From VGBK01 sp964354255 (GTDB lineage: Bacteria > Actinomycetota > Acidimicrobiia > Spongiisociales > UBA11373), in NCBI GenBank assembly GCA_964354255.1, contig CAYGYX010000002.1:1-64000 (forward strand): a stretch of 64,000 nt of DNA, read 5' to 3'. The translations under genes were made by a program, and so were the position numbers. The notes beneath the pieces are model-generated. The model saw nothing but the letters and a program-made list of their open reading frames with translations. It made no database searches and was not told where the DNA came from. Numbering within the stretch: the first letter of the stretch is position 1; each line of letters starts with the position of its first letter. Shown here piece by piece: positions 1 through 7,550 of this stretch.

Positions 1-1
1 G

Positions 2-346
2 GTCACCGAGCACACGGGCGTGATGTACGCCGGGAAGATGGCGGAGTACGGGTCGACGGAGACCATCTTCGCAACGCCACGGCACCCCTACGCCTGGCTG
101 CTGCTTTCGTCCACGCCGTCGATCACCGGGCCCCGGCGCAGGCTGGCGCCGCTGGTGGGGGAGCCGCCGGATCTGATGCACCCGCCCTCGGGCTGCCGGT
201 TCCACCCCCGCTGCCCGTTTGCCACCGAGGAGTGCAGCACCCAGGACCCACCCATGGACGATGTGGGGGGTGGGCACCTGGTGGCCTGTTGGCACCACGA
301 GCAGGTCCCGGTGGGGATCTCCCAAACCGCCGCGGAGGGAAGCTGA
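2..346 (+). CDS. Oligopeptide/dipeptide ABC transporter ATP-binding protein, C-terminal part (5' end outside window)
   Basis: Only the last ~114 codons are present; the frame is open to the left edge. The visible part starts just after the Walker B/H-loop region (VMYAGKMAEYG) and carries the oligopeptide-transporter C-terminal extension: a HPYAWLLLSSTP motif (the HPY-type element of OppD/DppD/OppF proteins) followed by a cysteine cluster (GCRFHPRCPF...C...C). This ATPase would power uptake of peptides, or a related solute such as nickel or sugars, together with the OppF-like protein that follows. Its TGA stop overlaps the ATG of that gene (ATGA), so the two are co-translated. The solute cannot be told from this fragment. 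Confidence 0.9.
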   Translation, partial: VTEHTGVMYAGKMAEYGSTETIFATPRHPYAWLLLSSTPSITGPRRRLAPLVGEPPDLMHPPSGCRFHPRCPFATEECSTQDPPMDDVGGGHLVACWHHEQVPVGISQTAAEGS

Positions 347-1407
347 TGCCTACTGAGATCATGCCGGAGGCCCTGGACACCGGCGGCGCCCGGGTGAGAG
401 TCGAGAACCTGCAGAAGCTCTACCCGATCTCCAAGGGCGCCTTCCGCAAGGCCAGGGACTTCGTGCACGCGGTCGACGGGGTCGGCTTCGACATTGGCCC
501 CGGCGAGAGCCTGGGCCTGGTGGGGGAGTCCGGGTGCGGCAAGACCAGCGTGGGCCGGCTGCTCGTGAAGCTGATGGAGGCCACCGGCGGGCGGATCCTC
601 CTCAACGACGACGGCACGATCATGGATGTGAGCCGGCTGCCCAAGCACTACATGAAGCGGTTCCGGTCCAACGTGCAGATGATCTTCCAGGACCCGTACG
701 AGTCGATGAACCCGCGTCGCACGGTGTTCGACACGATCTCCGAGCCGCTGAAGGTGCAGAAGATCGGCCGGGTCTCGGAGCGGGAGGAGCAGGTCGCCAA
801 CCTGCTGCACCGGGTGGGCCTCACCCCGCCGGAATCGTTCATGTTCCGCTACCCGCACGAGTTGTCGGGCGGGCAGCGCCAGCGGGTGGCCATCGCCCGG
901 GCGCTGGTGCTGGCGCCCGACATCCTGGTAGCCGACGAGCCGACGTCGATGCTCGACGTCAGTATCCGCATCTCGATCATGGACCTCATGCTGCGCCTGG
1001 CACAGGAGATGAACGTCTCCTACCTGTACATCACCCACGACCTGGCGGTGGCCCGCTACATGTGCAACCGCATCGCGGTGATGTACGTGGGCAAGATCGT
1101 CGAGCTGGCCGACACCGAGGAGCTGCTCGCCAACCCGCTGCACCCCTACACGCAGGCGCTGCTCTCCGCCGTGCCGGTGCCCGACCCGACCTTCAAGCGG
1201 CGGGAGGTGCGGATCAAGGGCGGGATCACCAAGTCGATCAACCCGCTGCCGGAGTGCCGCTTCCGCCCCCGCTGCCCCATCGCCCGCGACGAGGTCTGCG
1301 GCACCCAGGACCACCCCCCGCTCGAGGAGAAGCGGCCCGGCCACTTCGTCTCGTGCTACCTGGTGGAGCGGGAGTTCGAGGTCGTCGGCCCGCCGGGGCA
1401 GGCGTAG
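346..1407 (+). CDS. Oligopeptide/dipeptide ABC transporter ATP-binding protein, OppF/DppF type
   Basis: 353-residue ABC ATPase, the second nucleotide-binding subunit of a peptide-type importer. It shows Walker A (GESGCGKTS), the ABC signature (LSGGQRQRVAIARAL), Walker B (ILVADEPTSMLD), an H-loop (YITHDLAV) and the C-terminal HPYTQALLSAVPVPDP element with a cysteine-bearing tail (CRFRPRCPIA...C...C). The ATG at 346 overlaps the upstream TGA and sits behind a GGAGGGA ribosome site at 334-340. An in-frame start at 232 exists but would lie wholly inside the upstream gene. It is the last gene of the operon; tRNA-Leu follows. Family is certain, substrate unknown. Confidence 0.93.
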   Translation: MPTEIMPEALDTGGARVRVENLQKLYPISKGAFRKARDFVHAVDGVGFDIGPGESLGLVGESGCGKTSVGRLLVKLMEATGGRILLNDDGTIMDVSRLPKHYMKRFRSNVQMIFQDPYESMNPRRTVFDTISEPLKVQKIGRVSEREEQVANLLHRVGLTPPESFMFRYPHELSGGQRQRVAIARALVLAPDILVADEPTSMLDVSIRISIMDLMLRLAQEMNVSYLYITHDLAVARYMCNRIAVMYVGKIVELADTEELLANPLHPYTQALLSAVPVPDPTFKRREVRIKGGITKSINPLPECRFRPRCPIARDEVCGTQDHPPLEEKRPGHFVSCYLVEREFEVVGPPGQA

Positions 1408-1471
1408 GCCGCACCCGGCTCTGTGTTGCCGCCTCTGGAGGTCTCCCTGGGGTGGGCCGGAGGCGTGTGGG

Positions 1472-1477
1472 TATACT
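1472..1477 (+). promoter_or_regulatory. -10 box of tRNA-Leu
   Basis: TATACT ends 10 bases before the mature 5' end of the tRNA. No convincing -35 element is seen at 17 bases upstream. Confidence 0.55.
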
Positions 1478-1487
1478 CGTTAGGCCC

Positions 1488-1572
1488 GTCGGAGTGGCGG
1501 AATTGGCAGACGCGCAAGGTTGAGGGCCTTGTGCCCACATAGGGCGTAGGGGTTCGAGTCCCCTCTCCGACA
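1488..1572 (+). tRNA. tRNA-Leu (anticodon GAG)
   Basis: Acceptor arms GTCGGAG (1488-1494) and CTCCGAC (1565-1571) pair fully, with discriminator A at 1572. The anticodon stem CAAGG/CCTTG closes the loop TTGAGGG, giving anticodon GAG for CTC codons. A long variable arm (TGCCCACATAGGGCGT), as in class II tRNAs, and the T arm AGGGG-TTCGAGT-CCCCT follow. The CCA end is not encoded (ACCG follows). Its 3' end sequence (1563-1576) recurs downstream at 3708, 5557 and, less perfectly, 6110. Confidence 0.97.
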
Positions 1573-1876
1573 CCGGTCCATTGGCCTCTCCCGTCGCGAA
1601 GCGGGGGAGATGTCACTAGGGCCAGCGAGGAGACAACTCCCGGACCGAGACTTCTCTCGCCAGCAGCGGGGCTTCGGACACGGGCATCTTCAGAGGCTGA
1701 TCTCCTATCGGGTTTCCGATCGGATGGGGGGCTCTGGGAGGTGCCTGTGGAGCCAGCAGCCAGGTGATGGAGGGTGCCATGCAGTCTGTCGGGTGCGACG
1801 CCCGATTCGGAATCGCCACCTGAGCTTCCGGGTTACGACGGCCGCGCCGGAGCGGCTGTCGCTGTCGGTGAGGTCT
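1573..1876. other. Noncoding stretch after tRNA-Leu
   Basis: 304 bases with no supported gene. A small dyad (ATCGG-GTTT-CCGAT) lies near 1707-1720, but there is no U tract or other sign of a terminator. I see no integrase remnant. Confidence 0.4.
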
Positions 1877-3457
1877 CTAGGGCCCAGGAGGTGGTGGTGG
1901 GGGCGGAGGTGGCGGAGGGTTCGGCGCTACACCGCCTGTGGGCTGGTTAGCTGGCGGCGGAACCTTGCTGGCGTGGATTGTGCCCAGCGACCTGCCGTAT
2001 GCATCGGTGACCTGACGGTACCCACTGGCGTCCGGAGCTCCGAGCCGGTAGTCGCCCGGATCTCGCCGCTCGTAGTTGCCGCCCGGGTGGTCGCGCGTGT
2101 CAAAGGGGCTATTGAAATGGACGTTCTCCCAAGCGGTCGTCGGTGCGGGTTCCGACGTCATAGGGATCTCTTCCTGCCACGGTTCCAGCGTCGAACGGTG
2201 CACCCAGCCTCTGCCCCCTTCCAGGACGCCCCACTTGTTGGTCTCCTGCAGAAGGACCCAGGCGTCAGGGCCGGGGCCCGTACTGCCGACCACCGTGTAG
2301 CCCTGACCCGGCTGCAGCACAAACCCGGAGCGGGGCGCCGTCATTTCCGGCCCGCTCCACGGCTCCACGGGACCCGATACTGTGACCGGCGTCGGGGATC
2401 CGGACGCGGCGAACTGCACATTAAGCGCCAGGGTCGCCGTATCCCCGGCCGACGGTGGGTTCTGCCCAGAAGGAGGCCCCTTCGCGATCCAGGTGGGCAA
2501 TTCCACCAGCGCAGCCGCCACCGCCGCCTTCACCGGGATCCCCAAGGCGATCGCTATGAGGATGAGGAACAGGATCAGGATCGCCACCCCCGCCGGCGAC
2601 CAACCACCCCTCTCGAACACACCCCCGGGCGGGGCGCTCGAGGCATCTGCCTGGCCGGCCGCCGGAGTCTCCCCACCCTCCCCCGCCGGCTCAGACGGCA
2701 CGGAGCTGACCGAGGCTGCTGTGGTGGTGACCTCCCCGCCCCCGCCCGCTGGCTGCGTGGTCGACGAAGTCACGGCGGTGTCGGCTACGCGGGTGACCTC
2801 CCAGACGCCGGCATACTGCTCGTCGACCTGCTGGCCGGTGAAGGTGCCGCTGATGGTCACCGTGTCGTCGGTTCGTGTCACGGTGCCGGACCATTCCATG
2901 AAACCCTCGCTCCACTCCCACCGGAAGGCGACGGCGGTTCCGTCCCAGGTCAGGGATAGGTTGCTGGGAGGGTGTCGCGAATACGACAAGGGTATGCAGT
3001 TGATCCAGACGCTCACCAAACCGCCGCCTGCCGGGTCGGTGCCGATGTTCAGTTCCAGGGTCCAGTCGCAGTCCGCGCCAGTGTCCACCATGGGTGGTGA
3101 TCCCGAGTCCCACTGGGTGGTTTGGATGGTCCCGAGGTAGCGGCCGTCGATGGTGGTTCCCCCCTCTCCCTGAGTCGGATCGGCGGCCCGGGCAGGGACT
3201 GCAGCCGCGACCAGGGCGGCGATCCCGAGGCAGGCTGCCACGGCAACGACGGGCAGAGCCGGGGACCACCGCAGCGGGCGCCACTTCCGGTGCCTACCGA
3301 AGAACAGGCGAGAAGAGCCAACACACAGGCCAGCCCCAGCAGCCGGCGGGTCCCCCCAGCAAAGAAGACCGGCTGCTGCCAGGAGAAGCGCCGGGATGGT
3401 GCTGTCGGCGACTGTCGCCGTGACCGTTCGCCTCTTCCCAGCGTGCCACCGTGCCAC
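1877..3457 (-). CDS. Secreted/membrane-anchored protein with SH3-like domain and poly-proline tail, function unknown
   Basis: 526 residues. A hydrophobic export segment lies at about 66-90 (VVAVAACLGIAALVAAAV, then ARA-AD, a plausible signal-peptidase site). A first domain at about 95-250 has paired cysteines (C130, C154) and WDGTAVAFRW/GTVTRTDDTVTISG strands that look like a beta-rich fold. A Thr/Ser/Pro linker, a strong membrane segment at about 288-325, then a bacterial SH3-like stretch at about 378-435 (QPGQGYTVVGSTGP...GRGWVHRSTLEPW) follow. The C-terminus is 11 consecutive prolines plus GP. SH3-like domains often bind cell wall peptides, so a wall-associated role is possible but unproven. 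The start is uncertain: a shorter protein beginning near the second hydrophobic segment would fit export better, but no ATG/GTG is evident there. Confidence 0.6.
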   Translation of the reverse strand: MARWHAGKRRTVTATVADSTIPALLLAAAGLLCWGDPPAAGAGLCVGSSRLFFGRHRKWRPLRWSPALPVVAVAACLGIAALVAAAVPARAADPTQGEGGTTIDGRYLGTIQTTQWDSGSPPMVDTGADCDWTLELNIGTDPAGGGLVSVWINCIPLSYSRHPPSNLSLTWDGTAVAFRWEWSEGFMEWSGTVTRTDDTVTISGTFTGQQVDEQYAGVWEVTRVADTAVTSSTTQPAGGGGEVTTTAASVSSVPSEPAGEGGETPAAGQADASSAPPGGVFERGGWSPAGVAILILFLILIAIALGIPVKAAVAAALVELPTWIAKGPPSGQNPPSAGDTATLALNVQFAASGSPTPVTVSGPVEPWSGPEMTAPRSGFVLQPGQGYTVVGSTGPGPDAWVLLQETNKWGVLEGGRGWVHRSTLEPWQEEIPMTSEPAPTTAWENVHFNSPFDTRDHPGGNYERRDPGDYRLGAPDASGYRQVTDAYGRSLGTIHASKVPPPANQPTGGVAPNPPPPPPPPPPPGP

Positions 3458-3554
3458 CAGAACCCCTCCCTTGCACCACGTCGACTGGGTGGGGCCAGCG
3501 CACCGATGCTACCCCCCACACCGCACACGCGCAGCCAGGCTCGGAGATCGGCCG

Positions 3555-3721
3555 GAGCGATTCCGAGCACGGGCGGGCCGGGTTTCCCCAATGCCCCAGG
3601 GTGCCCAAGCCTCCGCCCCGGGTCGGCCAGTTCGAACCAAGGCTTCCTTACCCAGAAGAACCCCACTCCATGAGACTCCACCCCGGGTCGGTCGGATCGA
3701 CCGAAGGCTCTCCGACACCGG
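3555..3721 (+). repeat. Degenerate repeat copy A1 ending in a tRNA-Leu 3'-end match
   Basis: About 165 bases that align over most of their length to copy A3 (5957-6118), e.g. GAGCGATTC, CCCCGG-TCGGCCAG, GAAGAACCCCAC and TCTCCGACAC blocks in the same order. Inside is a perfect dyad TCGGTC-GGATC-GACCGA (3688-3704). The last 14 bases (3708-3721) are identical to 1563-1576 at the 3' end of the tRNA-Leu gene. No protein is supported here. Confidence 0.65.
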
Positions 3722-3730
3722 CCACTCGAT

Positions 3731-4660
3731 TCACGGAACGGCTTGGTGTCCGTTGGGCGCGCCGGCTGGTTTCCACCGTCGCCGCTTCGGATCCCACACC
3801 CCGGAAGCAGTCCCGTCGAGAAGGGGATTCAGGAACGCCCGCACCAGGACCAGAGCGCTCTCCAGGGTTCGCTCTGTGGTGAGGTGGGATCGCCTGGCTT
3901 CCGACGCGTACCCCCGTTCCCACATCTGCTCATCGGGAACGGAGAATCCGGCCGGCAGGGTGATGCCGCGACGATCTGCCTCGGACCGCAGGGCTGTGGC
4001 TTGGACTTCCGCCGGGACTGGGGCCTGGGTCAGAATGGCGACGAGATCGACGAGGTCCTTGTACCGCGTGGACGGTGAGCCCATGGCGCCGTATGGCTGC
4101 AAGATGGCGGTGACCTTATCAGCGATGTGGTCGATGAGCGGGTACACCGTGTAGCCGTGCTGCTCCATTCCGGGTATGGATACCGGCGCAAGGGGTGCAG
4201 CGTGCTCGGGTTCTCCTACTAGCCGGATTCCCGCCCCGACGAGATCGACATGGAAGGCACACCACTGAGTGGCACCGACGTAGGCTGTGACGGGCATGCG
4301 GATGCCGCCGGTCACAGCCGATACCGGCCGTGCGGGGCCCACCTCGAAGCGGAACCGGTCGCCGATGTCCGTGGCTGCTGCCTTTCGTAGATCGGCTTGG
4401 GCGACCTCCGGTGCCACGGACCTGAACACATCGATGTCGAGCGTTGCTCTGACCGCGAGGCCCCGGGCCAAGAGCGCCGTCGCCCCCTTCACCACCCAGC
4501 CGTCGTCGATGCGATAGAGGCGTTCGAGAAGCCGGTCGTATCCCAACTGCCGTTGCAGCTGTGGCAGGGTCCAACGGGCGGTCGTGGCCAGTGCGCGCAG
4601 CCGGTCGGTGAGGGCGCGGCGAAAGGCGGCCGGGGTGGGGAAGGCCGGGGCCGGACTCAA
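3731..4660 (-). CDS. abiEii: AbiEii-type nucleotidyltransferase toxin
   Basis: About 309 residues from a TTG at 4660 (338 from an ATG at 4747). It matches the AbiEii/AbiGii nucleotidyltransferase family: an N-terminal RDRLRALA-like helix region, the core GATALLARG (the G-S/T-like nucleotidyl-transferase loop), DIDVFRS (metal-binding Asp pair), and the downstream VYPLIDHIADKVTAI and STRYKDLVDLVAI motifs with the conserved Lys and Lys-Asp. Such toxins transfer nucleotides to tRNA or other targets and stop growth, giving phage abortive infection or plasmid/island stability. The antitoxin gene lies immediately upstream. The TTG overlaps the antitoxin TGA (TTGA), which would couple translation; the ATG at 4747 would overlap it by 91 bases. 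Confidence 0.85.
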   Translation of the reverse strand: MSPAPAFPTPAAFRRALTDRLRALATTARWTLPQLQRQLGYDRLLERLYRIDDGWVVKGATALLARGLAVRATLDIDVFRSVAPEVAQADLRKAAATDIGDRFRFEVGPARPVSAVTGGIRMPVTAYVGATQWCAFHVDLVGAGIRLVGEPEHAAPLAPVSIPGMEQHGYTVYPLIDHIADKVTAILQPYGAMGSPSTRYKDLVDLVAILTQAPVPAEVQATALRSEADRRGITLPAGFSVPDEQMWERGYASEARRSHLTTERTLESALVLVRAFLNPLLDGTASGVWDPKRRRWKPAGAPNGHQAVP

Positions 4661-5400
4661 CGCGCCGGCCTGAGATTCGGAGACGCTCCGGGCGCCGGCT
4701 CGTTGTGGGAGGTGCGATTGGGGTACGCCTTGGCTTCTGCGATCCATTGCGGCGCATTGGGATCGCCGACCAGCTCCAGGAGCCAGCGAAGAAGCGCAAG
4801 TCCGTCCCCGTGTCGGAGTCCGAACCGGGCGGCGTGGGGTGCCAGGGCGTTCGCGATCGTGCCCGGGTAGTCATGGGCGCCCCGGATCGCGTCGGCGGCG
4901 ATGTCTCCAACTGCCTCTGGGTCCTCGTGCTCAGCGAGGAGGTCGGGAATCGTGCGCGCTGGCCGGGTCACCGGAAGGCCCAGGAGGGAGATGCACTCCG
5001 CGGCCTGGAGCGGTCGGCGATGAAGGCGGACATCACCGCGGCGGGATTGACGTCTCACCGGAAGGGTGTACTCGTGGGTGTCGGCGGGGAGATGGCCAAG
5101 CCCGTACAGAGCTGCGGCGGATCGGTGCGAGACGACTCCCTGATGCAGGGTCCGATCCCACGCCGGGACCTCAGGGGCGAGTTGCAGCCACGCCGCGCGC
5201 AGTTCGGCATGGTCCGGGAGAGGCGCGCCACTGAGGTGGTACACCCCGTGGGCAACTCGCCGAAGGACCGAACCGCCCGCGATGAGGCGATCGAGGGTCG
5301 ACCGGGGAATCCCAGCCATCTCAGCCTGGCGTCGCGTGATGAGGCCCCACTGGTCTTCGGCGGTGCCGGCAATGGCCCGGAGGGTCGCGGAATGAGGCAT
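4657..5400 (-). CDS. abiEi: AbiEi-type antitoxin / autorepressor
   Basis: 247 residues. The N-terminal winged-helix is typical of AbiEi antitoxins: a Q-x-G-L-I-T-R-R-Q-A-E-x-A-G-I-P-R-S-T-L-D-R-L-I pattern, then GSVLRRVAHGVYHL. The C-terminal half includes SHRSAAALYGLG and a VTRPARTIPDLL segment, as in the family. AbiEi blocks the AbiEii toxin and represses its own operon by binding inverted repeats. The ATG at 5400 sits 6 bases after a perfect TATAAT on the minus strand, so the transcript is probably leaderless; the frame could extend to 5454, but that would run through the promoter. It is cotranscribed with the toxin. Confidence 0.87.
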   Translation of the reverse strand: MPHSATLRAIAGTAEDQWGLITRRQAEMAGIPRSTLDRLIAGGSVLRRVAHGVYHLSGAPLPDHAELRAAWLQLAPEVPAWDRTLHQGVVSHRSAAALYGLGHLPADTHEYTLPVRRQSRRGDVRLHRRPLQAAECISLLGLPVTRPARTIPDLLAEHEDPEAVGDIAADAIRGAHDYPGTIANALAPHAARFGLRHGDGLALLRWLLELVGDPNAPQWIAEAKAYPNRTSHNEPAPGASPNLRPAR

Positions 5401-5496
5401 TACTGCATTATACCCTGGATTAGAGGGATAGTGAAGTATCGATGGTCGATCCATGCTGCGATCTACCCCAACAATGCCAGATAGTGCAGTATGCCG
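5396..5496 (-). promoter_or_regulatory. abiE promoter with three operator-like motifs
   Basis: Minus-strand -10 TATAAT (5412-5407) with a -35-like TTCACT (5435-5430) at a 17-base spacer. A motif with consensus ATARTGCAGTA occurs three times: inverted at 5396-5412 (over the -10 and start codon), direct at 5425-5440 (over the -35), and direct at 5480-5496. This is what autoregulation by AbiEi would look like. Confidence 0.6.
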
Positions 5497-5506
5497 AGCT
5501 ACGTGT

Positions 5507-5568
5507 CAACCCCACTCGCCGAGCCTCCACGTGGGGTCGGTCAGATCGACCGAAGGCTCTCCGACACC
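5507..5568 (+). repeat. Degenerate repeat copy A2 (short)
   Basis: Matches the right-hand 60 bases of copies A1 and A3. It keeps the dyad TCGGTC-AGATC-GACCGA (5537-5553) and ends in CTCTCCGACACC, identical to the tRNA-Leu 3' end. It lies directly upstream of the abiE operators. Confidence 0.6.
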
Positions 5569-5660
5569 AAGCCGGACGCCATGAGCCCCGAGAGCTTCCG
5601 ACGCAGCGGTACGATGGCCGCTCTTCGTCGTGTGCCAACCCATTGATCCAGGAGGCCGCA

Positions 5661-5846
5661 GTGACGACCAGCCACTTCTGTGGTGGGAAGTGGAGACCGG
5701 GGTCCAACGAGGAGTGCCCGAAGCACAAGCGCCTCAGCAAGAAGCAGGTCTCGGTCTACCGAAGTGGTGACCACGGTCATCCGTCTTCGGGGTCGGGTAG
5801 TGACGGCTCCGGCTCCTCGGGCGTTTCCAAGCCTCACTCGGCTTGA
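5661..5846 (+). CDS. Small Cys/His-containing basic protein, unknown
   Basis: 61 residues from a GTG behind a good ribosome site (AGGAGG, 5650-5655). The N-terminal part holds SHFCGGKW and EECPKHKRLSKKQ, i.e. two Cys and two His that could hold a metal; the rest is a Ser/Gly-rich low-complexity tail (SSGSGSDGSGSSG). It stands alone between repeat copies A2 and A3. I do not recognise a family. The ribosome site and composition argue for a real gene; the short length leaves doubt. Confidence 0.4.
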   Translation: MTTSHFCGGKWRPGSNEECPKHKRLSKKQVSVYRSGDHGHPSSGSGSDGSGSSGVSKPHSA

Positions 5847-6321
5847 ACCGGTAGCGCTCTGTGGGGGTGATGGGCGTGACACCGGTCCGTGCCGCAGTCG
5901 CCTGGCGGTCGTCGGTTGCTCTCCCGGCCGCTCCACATCCGACACCAGCCTGTCCTGAGCGATTCGGGCATCGCCCAACGCCGACAATCAGATCCCCCAA
6001 CGGGTTCAACCTCTACCCCGGATCGGCCAGATCCGCTGAAAGGCCTCCCACCTGGAAGAACCCCACCGCCTGAGCCTCCACCGCGGGTCAGTCGAGTCCG
6101 CCGGAGGTTCTCCGACACGACCGGCCTCTGGTTGCCGGGCCGGAGAGGTGCGCCCGAAGGGGCGGCGCGAGCAATCGTGGGAGTCCAGGCGCCATCTCGA
6201 TCGCAAGGCCCGCGCCGCGGTCAGAACCGATCCCTCCGCCCCTGGGATACCTGCCACCGAAGGCTCTCCTACGCCGGCTCGCCGCGGCATCGTGGGTCGG
6301 GGCTGGCCGGCGGGCTACAGA
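5847..6321. other. Intergenic region made mostly of repeat sequence
   Basis: 475 bases without a supported gene. It contains repeat copy A3 (5957-6118) and a 14-base scrap of the same repeat at 6256-6269 (ACCGAAGGCTCTCC). Open frames through it have no ribosome site and translate to Arg/Pro/Gly-rich strings, as expected of noncoding GC-rich DNA. Confidence 0.5.
5957..6118 (+). repeat. Degenerate repeat copy A3
   Basis: Same strand and same block order as A1, roughly 70% alike by eye. It ends in TTCTCCGACACG, close to but not identical with the tRNA-Leu 3' end; its internal dyad is decayed (CAGTCGAGTCCGCCGG), so it looks like the oldest copy. Confidence 0.6.
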
Positions 6322-6840
6322 ATGGGCCTGGCTACGCTGACCGGCCGGATGGCACGATCCGGAACGCGCACCAGGTGGGCGGCGATTGCCCTGGCCGTGG
6401 CGATCACCGTCCCCTATGTGGTCATGTTCGTCCAGACCCTTCGCGCGATCGTGGACCCCGACTCGGTGTCCACGGAGATGCTGCTGCAACTGGCCCTGAT
6501 GGGAGCACTCGCCCAAGGCGACCAGGCGTCGATCGCCTTCTCCTACCTGGCCGCCGTCCTGGGCGCGGTGAACTTCGTGGTGCTGGTGGTCATCGCGGGC
6601 CTGATCGCGCGCCGCCAAGCGGCCCGTGAGGCGGCGTTCGCGGTGTTCGGGATCATCACCCTCGTCGCCGGCCTGTCGGGCCTCGGCAGTCTGCTCGGCG
6701 GCCGCGCATCGGACGGCTCGTGGCTGGGGGCGATCACTGCCCTGGCTTGCCTGGGAGTAATCGTCCTGCTGGCACTGGAGAGCACCGGGGCCGACTTCGA
6801 ACTGGCCGAGATGGAAAGGCGGCGGCGCCCCTCCCCGTGA
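6322..6840 (+). CDS. Four-helix integral membrane protein, unknown
   Basis: 172 residues from ATG 6322 (a second ATG at 6349 is possible). Four membrane segments are clear: AAIALAVAITVPYVVMFV, the AFSYLAAVLGAVNFVVLVVIAGLIA stretch, AAFAVFGIITLVAGLSGLGSLLG and WLGAITALACLGVIVLLALE. A cytoplasmic acidic/basic tail (ELAEMERRRR) ends the protein. The frame is open further upstream, but that part is repeat DNA. I do not recognise the family. It stands alone on the plus strand ahead of the FAD protein, 155 bases away. Confidence 0.6.
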   Translation: MGLATLTGRMARSGTRTRWAAIALAVAITVPYVVMFVQTLRAIVDPDSVSTEMLLQLALMGALAQGDQASIAFSYLAAVLGAVNFVVLVVIAGLIARRQAAREAAFAVFGIITLVAGLSGLGSLLGGRASDGSWLGAITALACLGVIVLLALESTGADFELAEMERRRRPSP

Positions 6841-6995
6841 GCGGAGAGAGGTCGGGGTTGCGGCTCGTGGCCGGGGCGGCTCAAACCCGCCGGCAGGCCT
6901 GAGCCGAGCACACGACAGTGGACGGGATGAGCCTCACGCGGAATGCGGCCGCCCGTTGGGGGGTTCACCGGGTGACGCCCAGCGGAGGGGAGACC

Positions 6996-7550
6996 GTGGC
7001 GAGAGTGATCGTGGTAGGGGACGGGCCGGCGGGGCTGAGCGCCGCCCTGTTCCTGGCCAAGAACGGACAGCAGGCCGAGGTTTTCGGACAAGACGGCACC
7101 GGCATGAACTACGCCTACTTGCACAACTACCTCGGCCTGGCCGAGATCGCCGGGACCGAGTTCCTGGCCCGGACCAGGGCGCAGGTCGCGGCGGTCGGGG
7201 CCTCACTGCACGGCGCCGCCGTCACCGCGGTGTCGGCGCGGGACGATGCGGTCACCGCGACCATCGGCTCCGGCGGCACGCTCGAGGCCGAGTACCTGGT
7301 CCTGGCCGAGGGCAAGAACCCGGCCCTGGCTCGCTCACTCGGCCTTGCCGAAGACGAGCGGGGCGGCATCTGCACGGATGGCGAGGGGCTGAGCTCCCAC
7401 CCGCGGGTGTATGTGATCGGCCGGAGCACCCGGCCGGGACGCAGCCAGGCCATCATCTCGGCCGGCGATGGCGCGCGGGCTGCTCTGCACATCCTCGGCC
7501 GGGAACTGGGCAAGGACGTTCAGGATTGGGACACCCCACCGAAGCCCTGA
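6996..7550 (+). CDS. Short thioredoxin-reductase-like FAD-binding protein
   Basis: 184 residues from a GTG with ribosome site GGAGGGGAG. The N-terminus has the dinucleotide-binding loop VVGDGPAGLSAALFLAKNG, and the C-terminus has the second FAD motif of thioredoxin reductase-like proteins (YVIGRSTRPGRSQAIISAGDGARAALHI). Only the FAD half is present: there is no NADPH-binding domain and no CxxC redox pair, and the length is a little over half of a normal thioredoxin reductase (~310). Similar stand-alone short proteins exist and their electron partners are unknown. An upstream ATG at 6918 is in frame, but the ribosome site and family start favour 6996. Confidence 0.75.
   Translation: MARVIVVGDGPAGLSAALFLAKNGQQAEVFGQDGTGMNYAYLHNYLGLAEIAGTEFLARTRAQVAAVGASLHGAAVTAVSARDDAVTATIGSGGTLEAEYLVLAEGKNPALARSLGLAEDERGGICTDGEGLSSHPRVYVIGRSTRPGRSQAIISAGDGARAALHILGRELGKDVQDWDTPPKP

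Noticed and set aside
1238..1573. Minus-strand frame over tRNA-Leu
   Set aside because: Runs through an unmistakable tRNA and the end of oppF; no independent support.
3688..3704. Dyad as intrinsic terminator or tRNA pseudogene
   Set aside because: The stem is short, lacks a U tract, and a full tRNA cloverleaf cannot be drawn around it; better explained as part of the repeat.
5541..5987. 148-codon minus-strand frame in the repeat area
   Set aside because: Its C-terminus is translated repeat A2, there is no ribosome site, and the small Cys/His gene with a good site lies on the other strand.
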